Assembly: GCF_000003605.2 (NCBI RefSeq)
Contig: NW_003150744.1
Span: 1-26,284 of the forward strand
From: Saccoglossus kowalevskii
Taxonomy: Eukaryota > Hemichordata > Enteropneusta > Harrimaniidae
Length of the DNA: 26,284 nt
Direction: 5' to 3'
Positions 1 through 11,215 of the stretch are shown here, in pieces. The stretch's first letter is position 1. The number at the start of each line of letters is the position of its first letter. The notes beneath the pieces were generated by a model. The model made no database searches. It was not told the DNA's origin and saw nothing but the letters and a program-made list of their open reading frames with translations. The translations under genes were made by a program, and so were the position numbers.

Positions 1-390
1 GGATAAACATGGAAATGTATGCATGTTTTTAAGTTCATGAACTTTTTTGCAATTTCTCTATTATTTTTGGAGATCAAGTTGGTGATGATGTCGGCACATA
101 TGTAGGGTTTGACCTGTTAACGTACCGTGAAAAGTCCTACAAAGTGATCGCAAAGTTGTGCAAAGTGATTGGATAGTTTGTAGATGTATTTGTATGCTTG
201 ACCTAACTTGTTGGCATATACAAACCCGCAGTTGTAAAGTCAAATAAATGAATAAAAGCGAGATTAAAACAGCCTATATAAGCAGAGTATCACATGAGCT
301 GACTGGCCGTAAAAATGATAGAAAACAGCATGCAAAGTTGATAAAAGTGTTCGAAACGTTGGCGGAGTTACATGTATATTTAACCTAAGC
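1..390 (+). repeat. Left partial monomer (unit 0, 3' part)
   Basis: This is the distal part of a monomer, cut by the window start. It is more diverged than most units: 'ggataaacatgg' where others read 'gtagaaaaacatgg', 'tttttgcaatttc' for 'tttttccaatttc', 'cacatatgtaggg' for 'cacatagtgggg', 'agtgatcgc' for 'agtgaacgc', and 'catatacaaaccc' for 'catatagaaaccc'. The AATAAA pair and the first TATATAAG box are intact. The excess of private changes may mean an array edge or contig end lies nearby, but no flanking unique DNA is seen. Confidence 0.95.
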
Positions 391-1345
391 CATTGGAATG
401 CCAACCCCGCAGTTAAATGTCGAAAACATTAAGTACTTGTCTGGAAAATGCCCGATATATTATCAGATTATGGCAACTGCAAACCGAAAATCGAAGACAA
501 ACTGCTTGCAAAGTTTTGAAAAACGATTGCAAAGTTTGTAGATTCGTTTGGGAATGTTACATATGATATTATATTGACGGGTTCCATAGTCAAAAGTTTG
601 AAACGTAAAACAATACTTTGTAAATTGCTGTTAAATTAGCGCACTATTATTCGCAGCATGTAGAGGTCATATGTCAATTCAAGAAAGTTACTCGTACAAA
701 CGCTATCAGGTTTAAAACAGTGTCAAACATGAAATAGTCGCCAGATCGAGTATATTTCAAATTGCGTAACCAGTAGTGTTGGTAGGTGAGGAGACAAAGT
801 TTAAAGTCAAGCTCAATCGGGCATGGTTAGTTCTTGCATGGGAGACTGCCTGAGAAAACCAGCTAGGAAATTTTTTTGGTTTCATCACATACATATCAAA
901 CATATGAGACAACGTTCGTGCATCTTTTTTTCACTGTAATGTCAATTATTTTCAGTAGAAAACAATGGAAATTTAGGCATGTTTTCAAGTTCATGAACAT
1001 TTTTCCAATTTCTCTATTATTTTTGGAGATCAAGTTGGCGATGATGTCGGCACATAGTGGGGTTTGACCTGTTAACGTACCGTGAAAAGTCATACAAAGT
1101 GAACGCAAAGTTGTGCAAAGTGATTGGAAAGTTTGTAGATATATTTGTATGCTTGACCTAACTTGTTGGCATATAGAAATCCGCAGTTGTAAAGTCAAAT
1201 AAATGAATAAAAGCGAGATGAAAACAGCCTATATAAGCAGAGTATCACATGAGCTGACTGGCCGTAAAAATGATAGAAAACAGCATGCAAATTTGGTAAA
1301 AGTGTTCGAAACTTTGGCAGAGTTACATGTATATTTAACCTAAGT
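391..1345 (+). repeat. Satellite monomer unit 1 (diverged, hybrid subtype)
   Basis: The unit is 955 bp. The region after the anchor reads 'acttgtctgg', between the K and N subtypes. Private changes cluster in the first 300 bp: 'cccgatatattatcag' removes the second TATATAAG box, 'caatactttg' replaces 'caatatttcg', and the second half-site of the DR1 at 664 is 'atgtca'. The second half carries rare variants shared only with unit 26: 'gaaaacaatgg' (963), 'ttggcgatgatg', 'gtcatacaaag' and 'gaaatccgcag'. Confidence 0.95.
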
Positions 1346-1360
1346 CATTGGAATGCCAAC

Positions 1361-1961
1361 CCCGCAGTTAAATTTCGAAAACATTAAGTAAAAGTCAAGA
1401 AAAACATTAAGTAAAAGTCAAGAAAATGCCAGATATATAAGCAGATTATGGCATCTGCAAACCGCAAATCGAAGACAGTTTTGAAAAACGATTGCAAAGT
1501 TTGTAGATTCGTTTGGAATGTTACATATGATATTATATTGACGGGTTCCATAGTCAAAAGTTCGAAAACGTAAAAAAATATTTTGTAAATTGCCGTTAAA
1601 GTAGCGTACTATTATTCGCAGCATGTAGAGGTCATAGGTCAATTCAAAAAGTTACTCGTACAAACCCCGCAGTTAAATTTCGAAAACATTAAGTAAAAGT
1701 CAAGAAAATGCCAGATATATAAGCAGATTATGGCAACTGCAAACCGCAAATCGAAGACAAACTGCTTGCAAAGTTTTGAAAAACGATTGCAAAGTTTGTA
1801 GATTCGTTTGGGAATGTTACATATGATATTATATTGACGGGTTCCACAGTCAAAAGTTCGAAAACGTAAAAAAAATATTTCGTAAATTGCCGTTAAAGTA
1901 GCGTACTGTTATTCGCAGCATGTAGAGGTCATAGGTCAATTCAAGAAGTTACTCGTACAAA
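1361..1961 (+). repeat. 305-bp internal tandem partial duplication in unit 2
   Basis: At 1661-1666 the sequence runs 'actcgtacaaac' and then jumps back to 'cccgcagttaaat', which already occurred at 1361. Copy 1 is 1361-1665 and copy 2 starts at 1666, with 'aac' shared by both parental sites at the junction. In a normal unit this segment is 296 bp. Copy 1 is 305 bp because it gained 23 bp (tandem duplication at 1378-1423), lost 13 bp between 'cgaagaca' and 'gttttg', and lost one G. The two copies differ, so this may be an unequal exchange between two monomers and not a simple copy. Confidence 0.92.
1378..1423 (+). repeat. 23-bp short tandem duplication
   Basis: 'cattaagtaaaagtcaag' starts at 1382 and again at 1405, a 23-bp step. 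All other units have one copy. It lies in the first arm of the 305-bp duplication, so two rearrangements are superimposed within about 300 bp. Confidence 0.93.
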
Positions 1962-2608
1962 CGCTATCAAGTTTAAAACAGTGTCAAACATGAAATAGTC
2001 GCCAATTCAAGTATATTTCAAATTGCGTAAGCAGTAGTGTTGGTAGGTGAAGAGACAAAGTTTAAAGTCAAGCTCAGTCGGGCATGGTTAGTTCTTGCAT
2101 GGGAGACTGCCTGAGAAAACCAGCTAGGGAATATTCTTTTGCTTTCATTACATATATATCACACATATGAGACAACGTTCGTGCATCTTTTTTTCACTGT
2201 AATGTCAATTATTTTTAGTAGAAAAACATGGAAATTTAGGCACGTTTTCAAGTTCATGAACATTTTTCCAATTTCTCTGTTATTTTTGGCAATCAAGTTG
2301 GTGATGATGTCGGCACATAGTGGGGTTTGACCTGTTAACGTACCGTGAAAAGTCGTACAAAGTGAACGCAAAGTTGTGCAAAGTGATTGGAAAGTTTGTA
2401 GATATATTTGTATGCTTGACCTAACTTGTTGGCATATAGAAACCCGCAGTTGTAAAGTCAAATAAATGAATAAAAGCGAGATGAAAACAGCCTATATAAG
2501 CAGAGTATCACATGAGCTGACTGGCCGTAAAAATGATAGAAAACAGCATGCAAAGTTGGTAAAAGCGTGCGAAACGTTGGCGGAGTTACATGTATATTTA
2601 ACCTAAGT

Positions 2609-3562
2609 CATTGGAATGCCAACCCCGCAGTTAAATTTCGAAAACATTAAGTAAAAGTCAAGAAAATGCCAGATATATAAGCAGATTATGGCAACTGCAA
2701 ACCGCAAATCGAAGACAAACTGCTTGCAAAGTTTTGAAAAACGATTGCAAAGTTTGTAGATTCGTTTGGCAATGTTACATATGATATTATATTGACGGGT
2801 TACATAGTCAAAAGTTCGAAAATGTAAAAAAATAATTCGTAAATTGCCGTTAAAGTAGCGTACTATTATTCGCAGCATGTAGAGGTCATAGGTCAATTCA
2901 AGAAGTTACTCGTACAAACGCTATCAGGTTTAAAACAGTGTCAAACATGAAATAGTCGCCAACTCGAGAATATTTCAAATTGCGTAACCAGTAGTGTTGG
3001 TAGGTGAAGAGACAAAGTTTGAAGTCAAGCTCAATCGAGCATGGTTAGTTATTGCATGGGAGACTGCCTGAGAAAACCAGCAACGGAAATTTTTTGGTTT
3101 CATCACATACATATCAAACATATGAGACAACGTTCGTGCATGTTTTTTTCACTGTAATGTCAATTATTTTTAGTAGAAAAACATGGAAATTTAGGCATGT
3201 TTTCAAGTTCATGAACATTTTTCCAATTTCTCTATTATTTTTGGAGATCAAGTTGGTGATGATGTCGGCACATAATGGGGTTTGACCTGTTAACGAACCG
3301 TGAAAAGTCGTACAAAGTGAACGCAAAGTTGTGCAAAGTGATTGGAAAGTTTGTAGATATATCTTATGCTTGACCTAACTTGTTGGCATATAGAAACCCG
3401 CAGTTGTAAAGTCAAATAAATGAATAAAAGCGAGATGAAAACAGCCTATATAAGCAGAGTATCACATGAGCTGACTGGCCGTAAAAATGATAGAAAACAG
3501 CATGCAAAGTTGGTAAAAGTGTTCGAAACGTTGGCGGAGTTACATGTATATTTAACCTAAGT
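2609..3562 (+). repeat. Satellite monomer unit 3 (K subtype)
   Basis: The unit is 954 bp. K marker after the anchor, 'ttacatag' near 2800, private 'ataattcg' for 'atatttcg', and 'agcaacggaaa' at 3079 where most units read 'agctagggaa'. Near 3358 'atatatcttatgc' replaces 'atatatttgtatgc', a 2-bp loss. Both TATATAAG boxes (2493 and 2674) and the DR1 (2883) are intact. It is the last K unit before the first N block. Confidence 0.95.
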
Positions 3563-4518
3563 CATTGGAATGCCAACCCCGCAGTTAAATTTCGAAAACA
3601 TTAAGTAATTGTCTGTAAAATGCCAGATATATAAGCAGATTATGGCAACTGCAAACCGCAAATCGAAGACAAACTGCTTGCAAAGTTTTGAAAAACGATT
3701 GCAAAGTTTGTAGATTCGTTTGGGAATGTTGCATATGATATTATATTGACGGGTTACATAGTCAAAAGTTCGAAAACGTAAAAAAATATTTCGTAAATTG
3801 CCGTTAAAGTAGCGTACTATTGTTCGCAGCATGTAGAGGTCATAGGTCAATTCAAGAAGTTACTCGTACAAACGCTATCAGGTATAAAACAGTGTTAAAC
3901 ATGAAATAGTCGCCAAATCGAGAATATTTCAAATTGTGTATCCAGTAGTGTTGATAGGTGAAGAGACAATGTTTAAAGTCAAGCTTAATCGGGCATGGTT
4001 AGTTCTTGCATGGGAGACTGCCTGAGAAAACCAGCTAGAGAATTTTTTTTTGGTTTCATCACATACATATCAAACATATGAGACAACGTTCGTGCATCTT
4101 TTTTCACTGTAATGTCAATTATTTTTAGTAGAAAAACATGGAAATTTAGGCATGTTTTCAAGTTCATGAACATTTTTCCAATTTCTCTATTATTTTTGGA
4201 GATCAAGTTGGTGATGATGTCGGCACATAGTGGGGTTTAACCTGTTAACGTACCGTGAAAAGTCGTACAAAGTGAACGCAAAGTTGTGCAAAGTGATTGG
4301 AAAGTTTGTAGATATATTTGTATGCTTGACCTAACTTGTTGGCATATAGAAACCCACAGTTGTAAAGTCAAATAAATGAATAAAAGCGAGATGAAAACAG
4401 CCTATATAAGCAGAGTATCACATGAGCTGACTGTCCGTATAAATGATAGAAAACAGCATGCAAAGTTGGTAAAAGTGTTCGAAACGTTGGCGGAGTTACA
4501 TGTATATTTAACCTAAGT
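3563..4518 (+). repeat. Satellite monomer unit 4 (N subtype)
   Basis: The unit is 956 bp and starts the first N block ('attgtctg', 'attgttcg', 'gtgttaaac', 'aagcttaatc'). Private changes are 'gttgcatatg', 'ggtataaaac', 'tgtgtatccag' and 'ttgataggtg'. The shared N haplotype, 'gtgttaaac' with 'ccaaatcgagaat' and 'attgtgta', matches units 16-20 and 23-25 over ten kilobases away better than its neighbour unit 5. Confidence 0.95.
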
Positions 4519-5474
4519 CATTGGAATGCCAACCCAGCAGTTAAATTTCGAAAACATTAAGTAATTGTCTGTAAAATGCCAGATATACAAGCAGATTATG
4601 GCAACTGCAAACCGCAAATCGAAGACAAACTGCTTGCAAAATTTTGAAAAACGATTGCAAAGTTTGTAGATTCGTTTGGGAATGTTACATATGATATTAT
4701 ATTGACGGGTTCCATAGTCAAAAGTTCGAAAACGTAAAAAAATATTTCGTAAATTGCCGTTAAAGTAGCGTACTATTGTTCGCAGCATGTAGAGGTCATA
4801 GGTCAATTCAAGAAGTTACTCGTACAAACGCTATCAGGTTTAAAACAGTTTCAAACATGAAATAGTCGCCAACTCGAGAATATTTCAAATTGCGTAACCA
4901 GTAGTGTTGGTAGGTGAAGAGTCAAAGTTTGAAGTCAAGCTCAATCGGGCATGGTTATTTCTTGCATGGGAGACTGCCTGAGAAAACCAGCTAGGGAATT
5001 TTTTTTTGGTTTCATCACATACATATCAAACATATGAGACAACGTTCGTGCATCTTTTTTCACTGTAATGTCAATTATTTTTAGTAGAAAAACATGGAAA
5101 TTTAGGCATGTTTTCAAGTTCATGAACATTTTTCCAATTTCTCTATTATTTTTGGAGATCAAGTTGGTGATGATGTCGGCACATAGTGGGGTTTGACCTG
5201 TTAACGTACCGTGAAAAGTCGTACAAAGTGAACGCAAAGTTGTGCAAAGTGATTTGAAAGTTTTTAGGTACATTTGTATGCTTGACCTAACTTGTTGGCA
5301 TATAGAAACCCGCAGTTGTAAAGTCAAATAAATGAATAAAAGCGAGATGAAAACAGCCTATATAGGCAGAGTATCACATGAGCTGACTGGCCGTATAAAA
5401 GATAGAAAACAGCATGCAAAGTTGGTAAAAGTGTTCGAAACGTTGGCGGAGTTACATGTATATTTAACCTAAGT
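4519..5474 (+). repeat. Satellite monomer unit 5 (N subtype)
   Basis: The unit is 956 bp. It shares 'aacccagcag', 'gcaaaattttg' and 'cagtttcaaac' with unit 6, marking the two as sisters. Private changes include 'agatatacaagc', which alters the second TATATAAG box to TATACAAG, and 'tataggcag' near 5362, which alters the first. The segment 'tttttaggtacatttg' near 5262 is also private. Confidence 0.95.
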
Positions 5475-6431
5475 CATTGGAATGCCAACCCAGCAGTTAA
5501 ATTTCGAAAACATTAAGTAATTGTCTGTAAAATGCCAGATATATAAGCAGATTATGGCAACTGCAAACCGCAAATCGAAGACAAACTGCTTGCAAAATTT
5601 TGAAAAACGATTGCAAAGTTTGTAGATTCGTTTGGGAATGTTACATATGATATTATATTGACGGGTTCCATAGTCAAAAGTTCGAAAACGTAAAAAAATA
5701 TTTCGTAAATTGCCGGTAAAGTAGCGTACTATTGTTCGCAGCATGTAGAGGTCATAGGTCAATTCAAGATGTTACTCGTACAAACGCTATCAGTTTTAAA
5801 ACAGTTTCAAACATGAAATAGTCGCCAACTCGAGAATATTTCAAATTGCGTAACCAGTAGTGTTGGTAGGTGAAGAGACAAAGTTTGAAGTCAAGCTCAA
5901 TCGGGCACGGTTATTTCTTGCATGGGAGACTGCCTGAGAAAACCAGGTAGGGAATTTTTTTTTTGGTTTCATCACATACATATCAAACATATGAGACAAT
6001 GTTCGTGCATCTTTTTTCACTGTAATGTCAATTATTTTTAGTAGAAAAACATGAAAATTTAGGCATGTTTTCAAGTTCATGAACATTTTTCCAATTTCTC
6101 TATTATTTTTGGAGATCAAGTTGGTGATGATGTCGGCACATAGTGGGGTTTGACCTGTAAACGTAGCGTGAAAAGTCGTACAAAGTGAACGCAAAGTTGT
6201 GCAAAATGATTGGAAAGTTTGTAGATATATTTGTATGCTTGACGTAAATTGTTGGCATATAGAAACCCGCAGTTGTAAAGTCAAATAAATGAATAAAAGC
6301 GAGATGAAAACAGCCTATATAAGCAGAGTATCACATGAGCTGACTGACCGTAAAAATGATAGAAAACCGCATGCAAAGTTGGTAAAAGCGTGCGAAACGT
6401 TGGCGGAGTTACATGTATATTTAACCTAAGT
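5475..6431 (+). repeat. Satellite monomer unit 6 (N-to-K recombinant)
   Basis: The unit is 957 bp. The first two-thirds match unit 5 (N, 'aacccagcag', 'gcaaaattttg'). From about 6160 it switches to the haplotype of the following K block: 'gtagcgtg' instead of 'gtaccgtg', 'taaattgttgg', 'gactgaccg' and 'gcgtgcg'. The rare 'aaaccgcatgc' (6367) occurs elsewhere only at 10193. The switch inside one monomer suggests a conversion or crossover breakpoint between about 6050 and 6160. Confidence 0.93.
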
Positions 6432-7386
6432 CATTGGAATGTCAACCCCGCAGTTAAATTTCGAAAACATTAAGTAAAAGTCAAGAAAATGCCAGATATA
6501 TAAGCAGATTATGGCAACTGCAAACCAAATCGAAGACAAACTGCTTGCAAAGTTTTGAAAACCGATTGCAAAGTTTGTAGATTCGTTTGGGAATGTTACA
6601 TATGATATTATATTGACGGGTTCCATAGTCAAAAGTTCGAAAACGTAAAACAATATTTCGTAAATTGCCGTTAAAGTAGCGTACTATTATTCGCAGCATG
6701 TAGAGGTCATAGGTCAATTCAAGAAGTTACTCGTACAAACGCTATCAGGTTTAAAACAGTGTCAAACATGAAATAGTCGCCAGATCGAGCATATTTCAAA
6801 TTGCGTAAGCAGTAGTGTTGGTAGGTGAATAGACAAAGTTTAAAGTCAATCTCAATCGGGCATGGTTAGTTCTTGCATGGGAGACTGCCTGAGAAAACCA
6901 GCTAGGGAATTTTTTTTTGGTTTCATCACATACATATCAAACATATGAGACAACGTTCGTGCATCTTTTTTTCACTGTAATGTCAATTATTTTTAGTAGA
7001 AAAACATGGAAATTTAGGCATGTTTTCAAGTTCATGAACTTTTTTCCAATTTCTCTGTTATTTTTGGAGATCAAGTTGGTGATGATGTCGGCACATAGAG
7101 GGGTTTGACCTGTTAACGTAGCGTGAAAAGTCGTACAAAGTGAACGCAAAGTTGTGCAAAGTGATTGGAAAGTTTGTAGATATATTTGTATGCTTGACCT
7201 AAATTGTTGGCATATAGAAACCCGCAGTTGTAAAGTCAAATAAATGAATAAAAGCGAGATGAAAACAGCCTATATAAGCAGAGTATCACATGAGCTGACT
7301 GACCGTAAAAATGATAGAAAACAGCATGCAAAGTTGGTAAAAGCGTGCGAAACGTTGGCGGAGTTACATGTATATTTAACCTAAGT
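6432..7386 (+). repeat. Satellite monomer unit 7 (K subtype)
   Basis: The unit is 955 bp. K markers with 'ccagatcgagcat', 'gtcaatctcaatc', 'cacatagagggg' and 'gtagcgtg'. This combination recurs in units 11 and 12, so its closest relatives lie four to five monomers downstream and not next door. The segment 'gcaaaccaaatcg' near 6519 lacks bases present in other copies. Confidence 0.95.
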
Positions 7387-8342
7387 CATTGGAATGCCAA
7401 CCCCGCAGTTAAATTTCGAAAACATTAAGTAAAAGTCAAGAAAATGACAGATATATAAGCAGATTATGGCAACTGCAAACCGAAAATCGAAGACAAACTG
7501 CTTGCAAAGTTTTGAAAAACGATTGCAAAGTTTGTAGATTCGTTTGGGAATGTTACATATGATATTATATTGACGGGTTCCATAGTCAAAAGTTCGAAAA
7601 CGTAAAACAATATTTCGTAAATTGCCGTTAAAGTAGCGTACTATTATTCGCAGCATGTAGAGGTCATAGGTCAATTCAAGAAGTTACTCGTACAAACGCT
7701 ATCAGGTTTAAAACAGTGTCAAACATGAAATAGTCGCCAGATCTAGCATATTTCAAATTGCGTAAGCAGTAGTGTTGGTAGGTGACGAGACAAAGTTTAA
7801 AGTCAAGCTCAATCGGGCATGGTTAGTTCTTGCATGGGAGACTGCTAGAGAAAACCAGCTAAGGAATTTTTTTTGGTTTCATCACATACATATCAAACAT
7901 ATGAGACAACGTTCGTGCATCTTTTTTTCACTGTAATGTCAATTATTTTTAGTAGAAAAACATGGAAATTTAGGCATGTTTTCAAGTTCCTGAACATTTT
8001 TCCAATTTCTCTATTATTTTTGGAGATCAAGTTGGTGATGATGTTGGCACATAGTGGGGTTTGACCTGTTAACGTAGCGTGAAATTTCGTACAAAGTGAA
8101 CGCAAAGTTGTGCAAAGTGATTGGAAAGTTTGTAGACATATTTGTATGCTTGACCTAAATTGTTGGCATATAGAAACCCGCAGTTGTAAAGTCAAATAAA
8201 TGAATAAAAGCGAGATGAAAACAGCCTATATAAGCAGAGTATCACATGAGCTGACTGACCGTAAAAATGATAGAAAACAGCATGCAAAGTTGGTAAAAGC
8301 GAGCGAAACGTTGGCGGAGTTTCATGTATATTTAACCTAAGT
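7387..8342 (+). repeat. Satellite monomer unit 8 (K subtype)
   Basis: The unit is 956 bp. K markers, with private 'atgacagatata', 'gactgctagag' at the site others read 'gactgcctgag', 'gttcctgaac' (breaks the 10-bp palindrome), 'gatgttggcac' and 'gaaatttcg' for 'gaaaagtcg'. It ends with 'gcgagcg' and 'gtttcatg', shared with unit 9. Confidence 0.95.
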
Positions 8343-9300
8343 CATTGGAATGCCAACCCCGCAGTTAAATTTCGAAAACATTAAGTAATAGTCAAGAAAA
8401 TGCCAGATATAGAAGCAGATTATGGCAACTGCAAACCGAAAATCGAAGATAAACTGCTTGCAAAGTTTTGAAAAACGATTGCAAAGTTTGTAGATTCGTT
8501 TGGGAATGTTACATATGATATTATATTGACGGGTTCCATAGTCAAAAGTTCGAAAACGTAAAACAATATTTCGTAAATTGCCGTTAAAGTAGCGGACTAT
8601 TATTCACAACATGTAGAGGTCATAGGTCAATTTAAGAAGTTACTCTTGCAAACGCTATCAGGTTAAAAACAGTGTCAAACATGAAATAGTCGCCAACGCG
8701 AGTATATTCCAAATTGCGTAAGCAGTAGTGTGGGTAGGTGAAGAGACAAAGTTTAAAGTCAGGCTCAGTCGGGCCTGGTTAGTTCTTGCATGGGAGACTG
8801 CCTGAGAAAACCAGCTAGGGAATTTTTTTTTGGTTTCATCACATACATATCAAACACATGAGACAATGTTCGTGGATCTTTTTTTCACTGTGATGTAAAT
8901 TATTTTTAGTAGAAAAACATGGAAATTCAGGCATGTTTTCAAGTTCATGAACATTTTTCCAATTTCTCTGTTATTTTTGGAGATCAAGTTGGTGATGATG
9001 TCGGCACATAGTGGGGTTTGACCTGTTAACGTAGCGTGAAAAGTCGTACAAAGTGAACGCAAAGTTGTGCAAAGTGATTGGAAAGTTTGTAGATATATTT
9101 GTATGCTTGACCTACATTGTTGGCATATAGAAACCCGCAGTTGTAAAGTCAAATAAATGAATAAAAGCGAGATAAAAAACAGCCTATATAAGCAGAGTAT
9201 CACATGAGCTGACTGACCGTAAAAATGATAGAAAACAGCATGCAAAGTTGGTAAAAGCGAGCGAAACGTTGGCGGAGTTTCATGTATATTTAACCTAAGT
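8343..9300 (+). repeat. Satellite monomer unit 9 (K-like, sister of unit 10)
   Basis: The unit is 958 bp. The post-anchor marker is 'aatagtcaag', found only here and in unit 10. Both also share 'atagaagcag', 'attcacaac', 'ccaacgcgag', 'gtcaggctcag', 'gtggatc' and 'gaaattcagg'. The shared haplotype, with very few differences, indicates a recent tandem duplication of one monomer. Confidence 0.95.
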
Positions 9301-10257
9301 CATTGGAATGCCAACCCCGCAGTTAAATCTCGAAAACATTAAGTAATAGTCAAGAAAATGCCAGATATAGAAGCAGATTATGGCAACTGCAAACCGAAAA
9401 TCGAAGACAAACTGCTTGCAAAGTTTTGAAAAGCGATTGCAAAGTTTGTAGATTCGTTTGGGAATGTTACATATGATATTATATTGACGGGTTCCATAGT
9501 CAAAAGTTCGAAAACGTAAAACAATATTTCGTAAATTGCCGTTAAAGTAGCGTTCTATTATTCACAACATGCAGAGGTCACAGGTCAATTTAAGAAGTTA
9601 CTCGTACAAACGCTATCAGGTTTAAAACAGTGTCAAACATGAAATAGTCGCCAACGCGAGTATATTTCAAATTGCGTAAGCAGTAGTGTGGGTAGGTGAA
9701 GAGACAAAGTTTAAAGTCAGGCTCAGTCGGGCCTGGTTAGTTCTTGCATGGGAGACTGCCTGAGAAAACCAGCTAGGGAATTTTTTTTTGGTTTCATCAC
9801 ATACATATCAAACACATGAGACAATGTTCGTGGATCTTTTTTTCACTGTGATGTAAATTATTTTTAGTAGAAAAACATGGAAATTCAGGCATGTTTTCAA
9901 GTTCATGAACATTTTTCCAATTTCTCTGTTATTTTTGGAGATCAAGTTGGTGATGATGTCGGCACATAGAGGGGTTTGACCTGTTAACGTAGCGTGAAAA
10001 GTCGTACAAAGTGAACGCAAAGTTGTGCAAAGTGATTGGAAAGTTTGTAGATATATTTGTATGCTTGACCTAAATTGTTGGCATATAGAAACCCGCAGTT
10101 GTAAAGTCAAATAAATGAATAAAAGCGAGATGAAAACAGCCTATATAAGCAGAGTATCACATGAGCTGACTGACCGTAAAAATGATAGAAAACCGCATGC
10201 AAAGTTGGTAAAAGCGTGCGAAACTTTGGCGGAGTTACATGTATATTTAACCTAAGT
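9301..10257 (+). repeat. Satellite monomer unit 10 (K-like, sister of unit 9)
   Basis: The unit is 957 bp. It matches unit 9 to about 9960, then changes to the unit 6/7/11 haplotype ('cacatagagggg', 'aaaccgcatgc'). Its DR1 (9575) keeps both AGGTCA half-sites but has C as spacer, the only copy that does. Confidence 0.95.
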
Positions 10258-11215
10258 CATTGGAATGCCAACCCCGCAGTTAAATTTCGAAAACATTAAG
10301 TAAAAGTCAAGAAAATGCCAGATATATAAGCAGATTATGGCAACTGCAAACCGAAAATCGAAGACAAACTGCTTGCAAAGTTTTGAAAAACGATTGCAAA
10401 GTTTGTAGATTCGTTTGGGAATGTTACATATGATATTATATTGACGGGTTCCATAGTCAAAAGTTCGAAAACGTAAAACAATATTTCGTAAATTGCCGTT
10501 AAAGTAGCGTACTATTATTCGCAGCATGTAGAGGTCATAGGTCAATTCAAGAAGTTACTCGTACAAACGCTATCAGGTTTAAAACAGTGTCAAATATGAA
10601 ATAGTCGCCAGATCGAGCATATTTCAAATTGCGTAAGCAGTAGTGTTGGTAGGTGAACAGACAAAGTTTAAAGTCAATCTCAATCTGGCATGGTTAGTTC
10701 TTGCATGGGAGACTGCCTGAGAAAACCAGCTAGGGAATTTTTTTTTTGGTTTCATCACATACATATCAAACATATGAGACAACGTTCGTGCATCTTTTTT
10801 TCACTGTAATGTCAATTATTTTTAGTAGAAAAACATGGAAATTTAGGCATGTTTTCAAGTTCATGAACTTTTTTCCAATTTCTCTGTTATTTTTGGAGAT
10901 CAAGTTGGTGATGATGTCGGCACATAGAGGGGTTTGACCTGTTAACGTAGCGTGAAAAGTCGTACAAAGTGAACGCAAAGTTGTGCAAAATGATTGGAAA
11001 GTTTGTAGATATATTTGTATGCTTGACCTAAATTGTTGGCATATAGAAACCCGCAGTTGTAAAGTCAAATAAATGAATAAAAGCGAGATGAAAACAGCCT
11101 ATATAAGCAGAGTATCACATGAGCTGACTGACCGTAAAAATGATAGAAAACAGCATGCAAAGTTGGTAAAAGTGTACGAAAAGTTGGCGGAGTTACATGT
11201 ATATTTAACCTAAGT
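10258..11215 (+). repeat. Satellite monomer unit 11 (K subtype)
   Basis: The unit is 958 bp and nearly the same as units 7 and 12: 'ccagatcgagcat', 'gtcaatctcaatc', 'catgaacttttttcc', 'cacatagagggg' and 'gtagcgtg'. Its last 60 bp carry 'agtgtacg', which recurs only at the end of unit 13. Confidence 0.95.

Larger units (their letters stand above)
1346..2608 (+). repeat. Satellite monomer unit 2 (K subtype, enlarged)
   Basis: The unit is 1263 bp, enlarged by a 305-bp partial duplication (described separately). Both copies of the duplicated stretch are K subtype ('aaaagtcaag'). Past the duplication the unit carries 'atcaagttt' and 'ccaattcaag', variants also seen in units 13, 14 and 27, and a private 'ttggcaatcaag' near 2287. 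It has two intact DR1 elements (1629 and 1926) because the duplication includes that motif. Confidence 0.95.

Noticed and set aside
876-1067. Recurring 63-codon plus-strand frame with a hydrophobic, membrane-like translation
   Set aside because: It overlaps the minus-strand frames, owes its hydrophobicity to T-rich DNA, and is interrupted in many units by the variable T runs.
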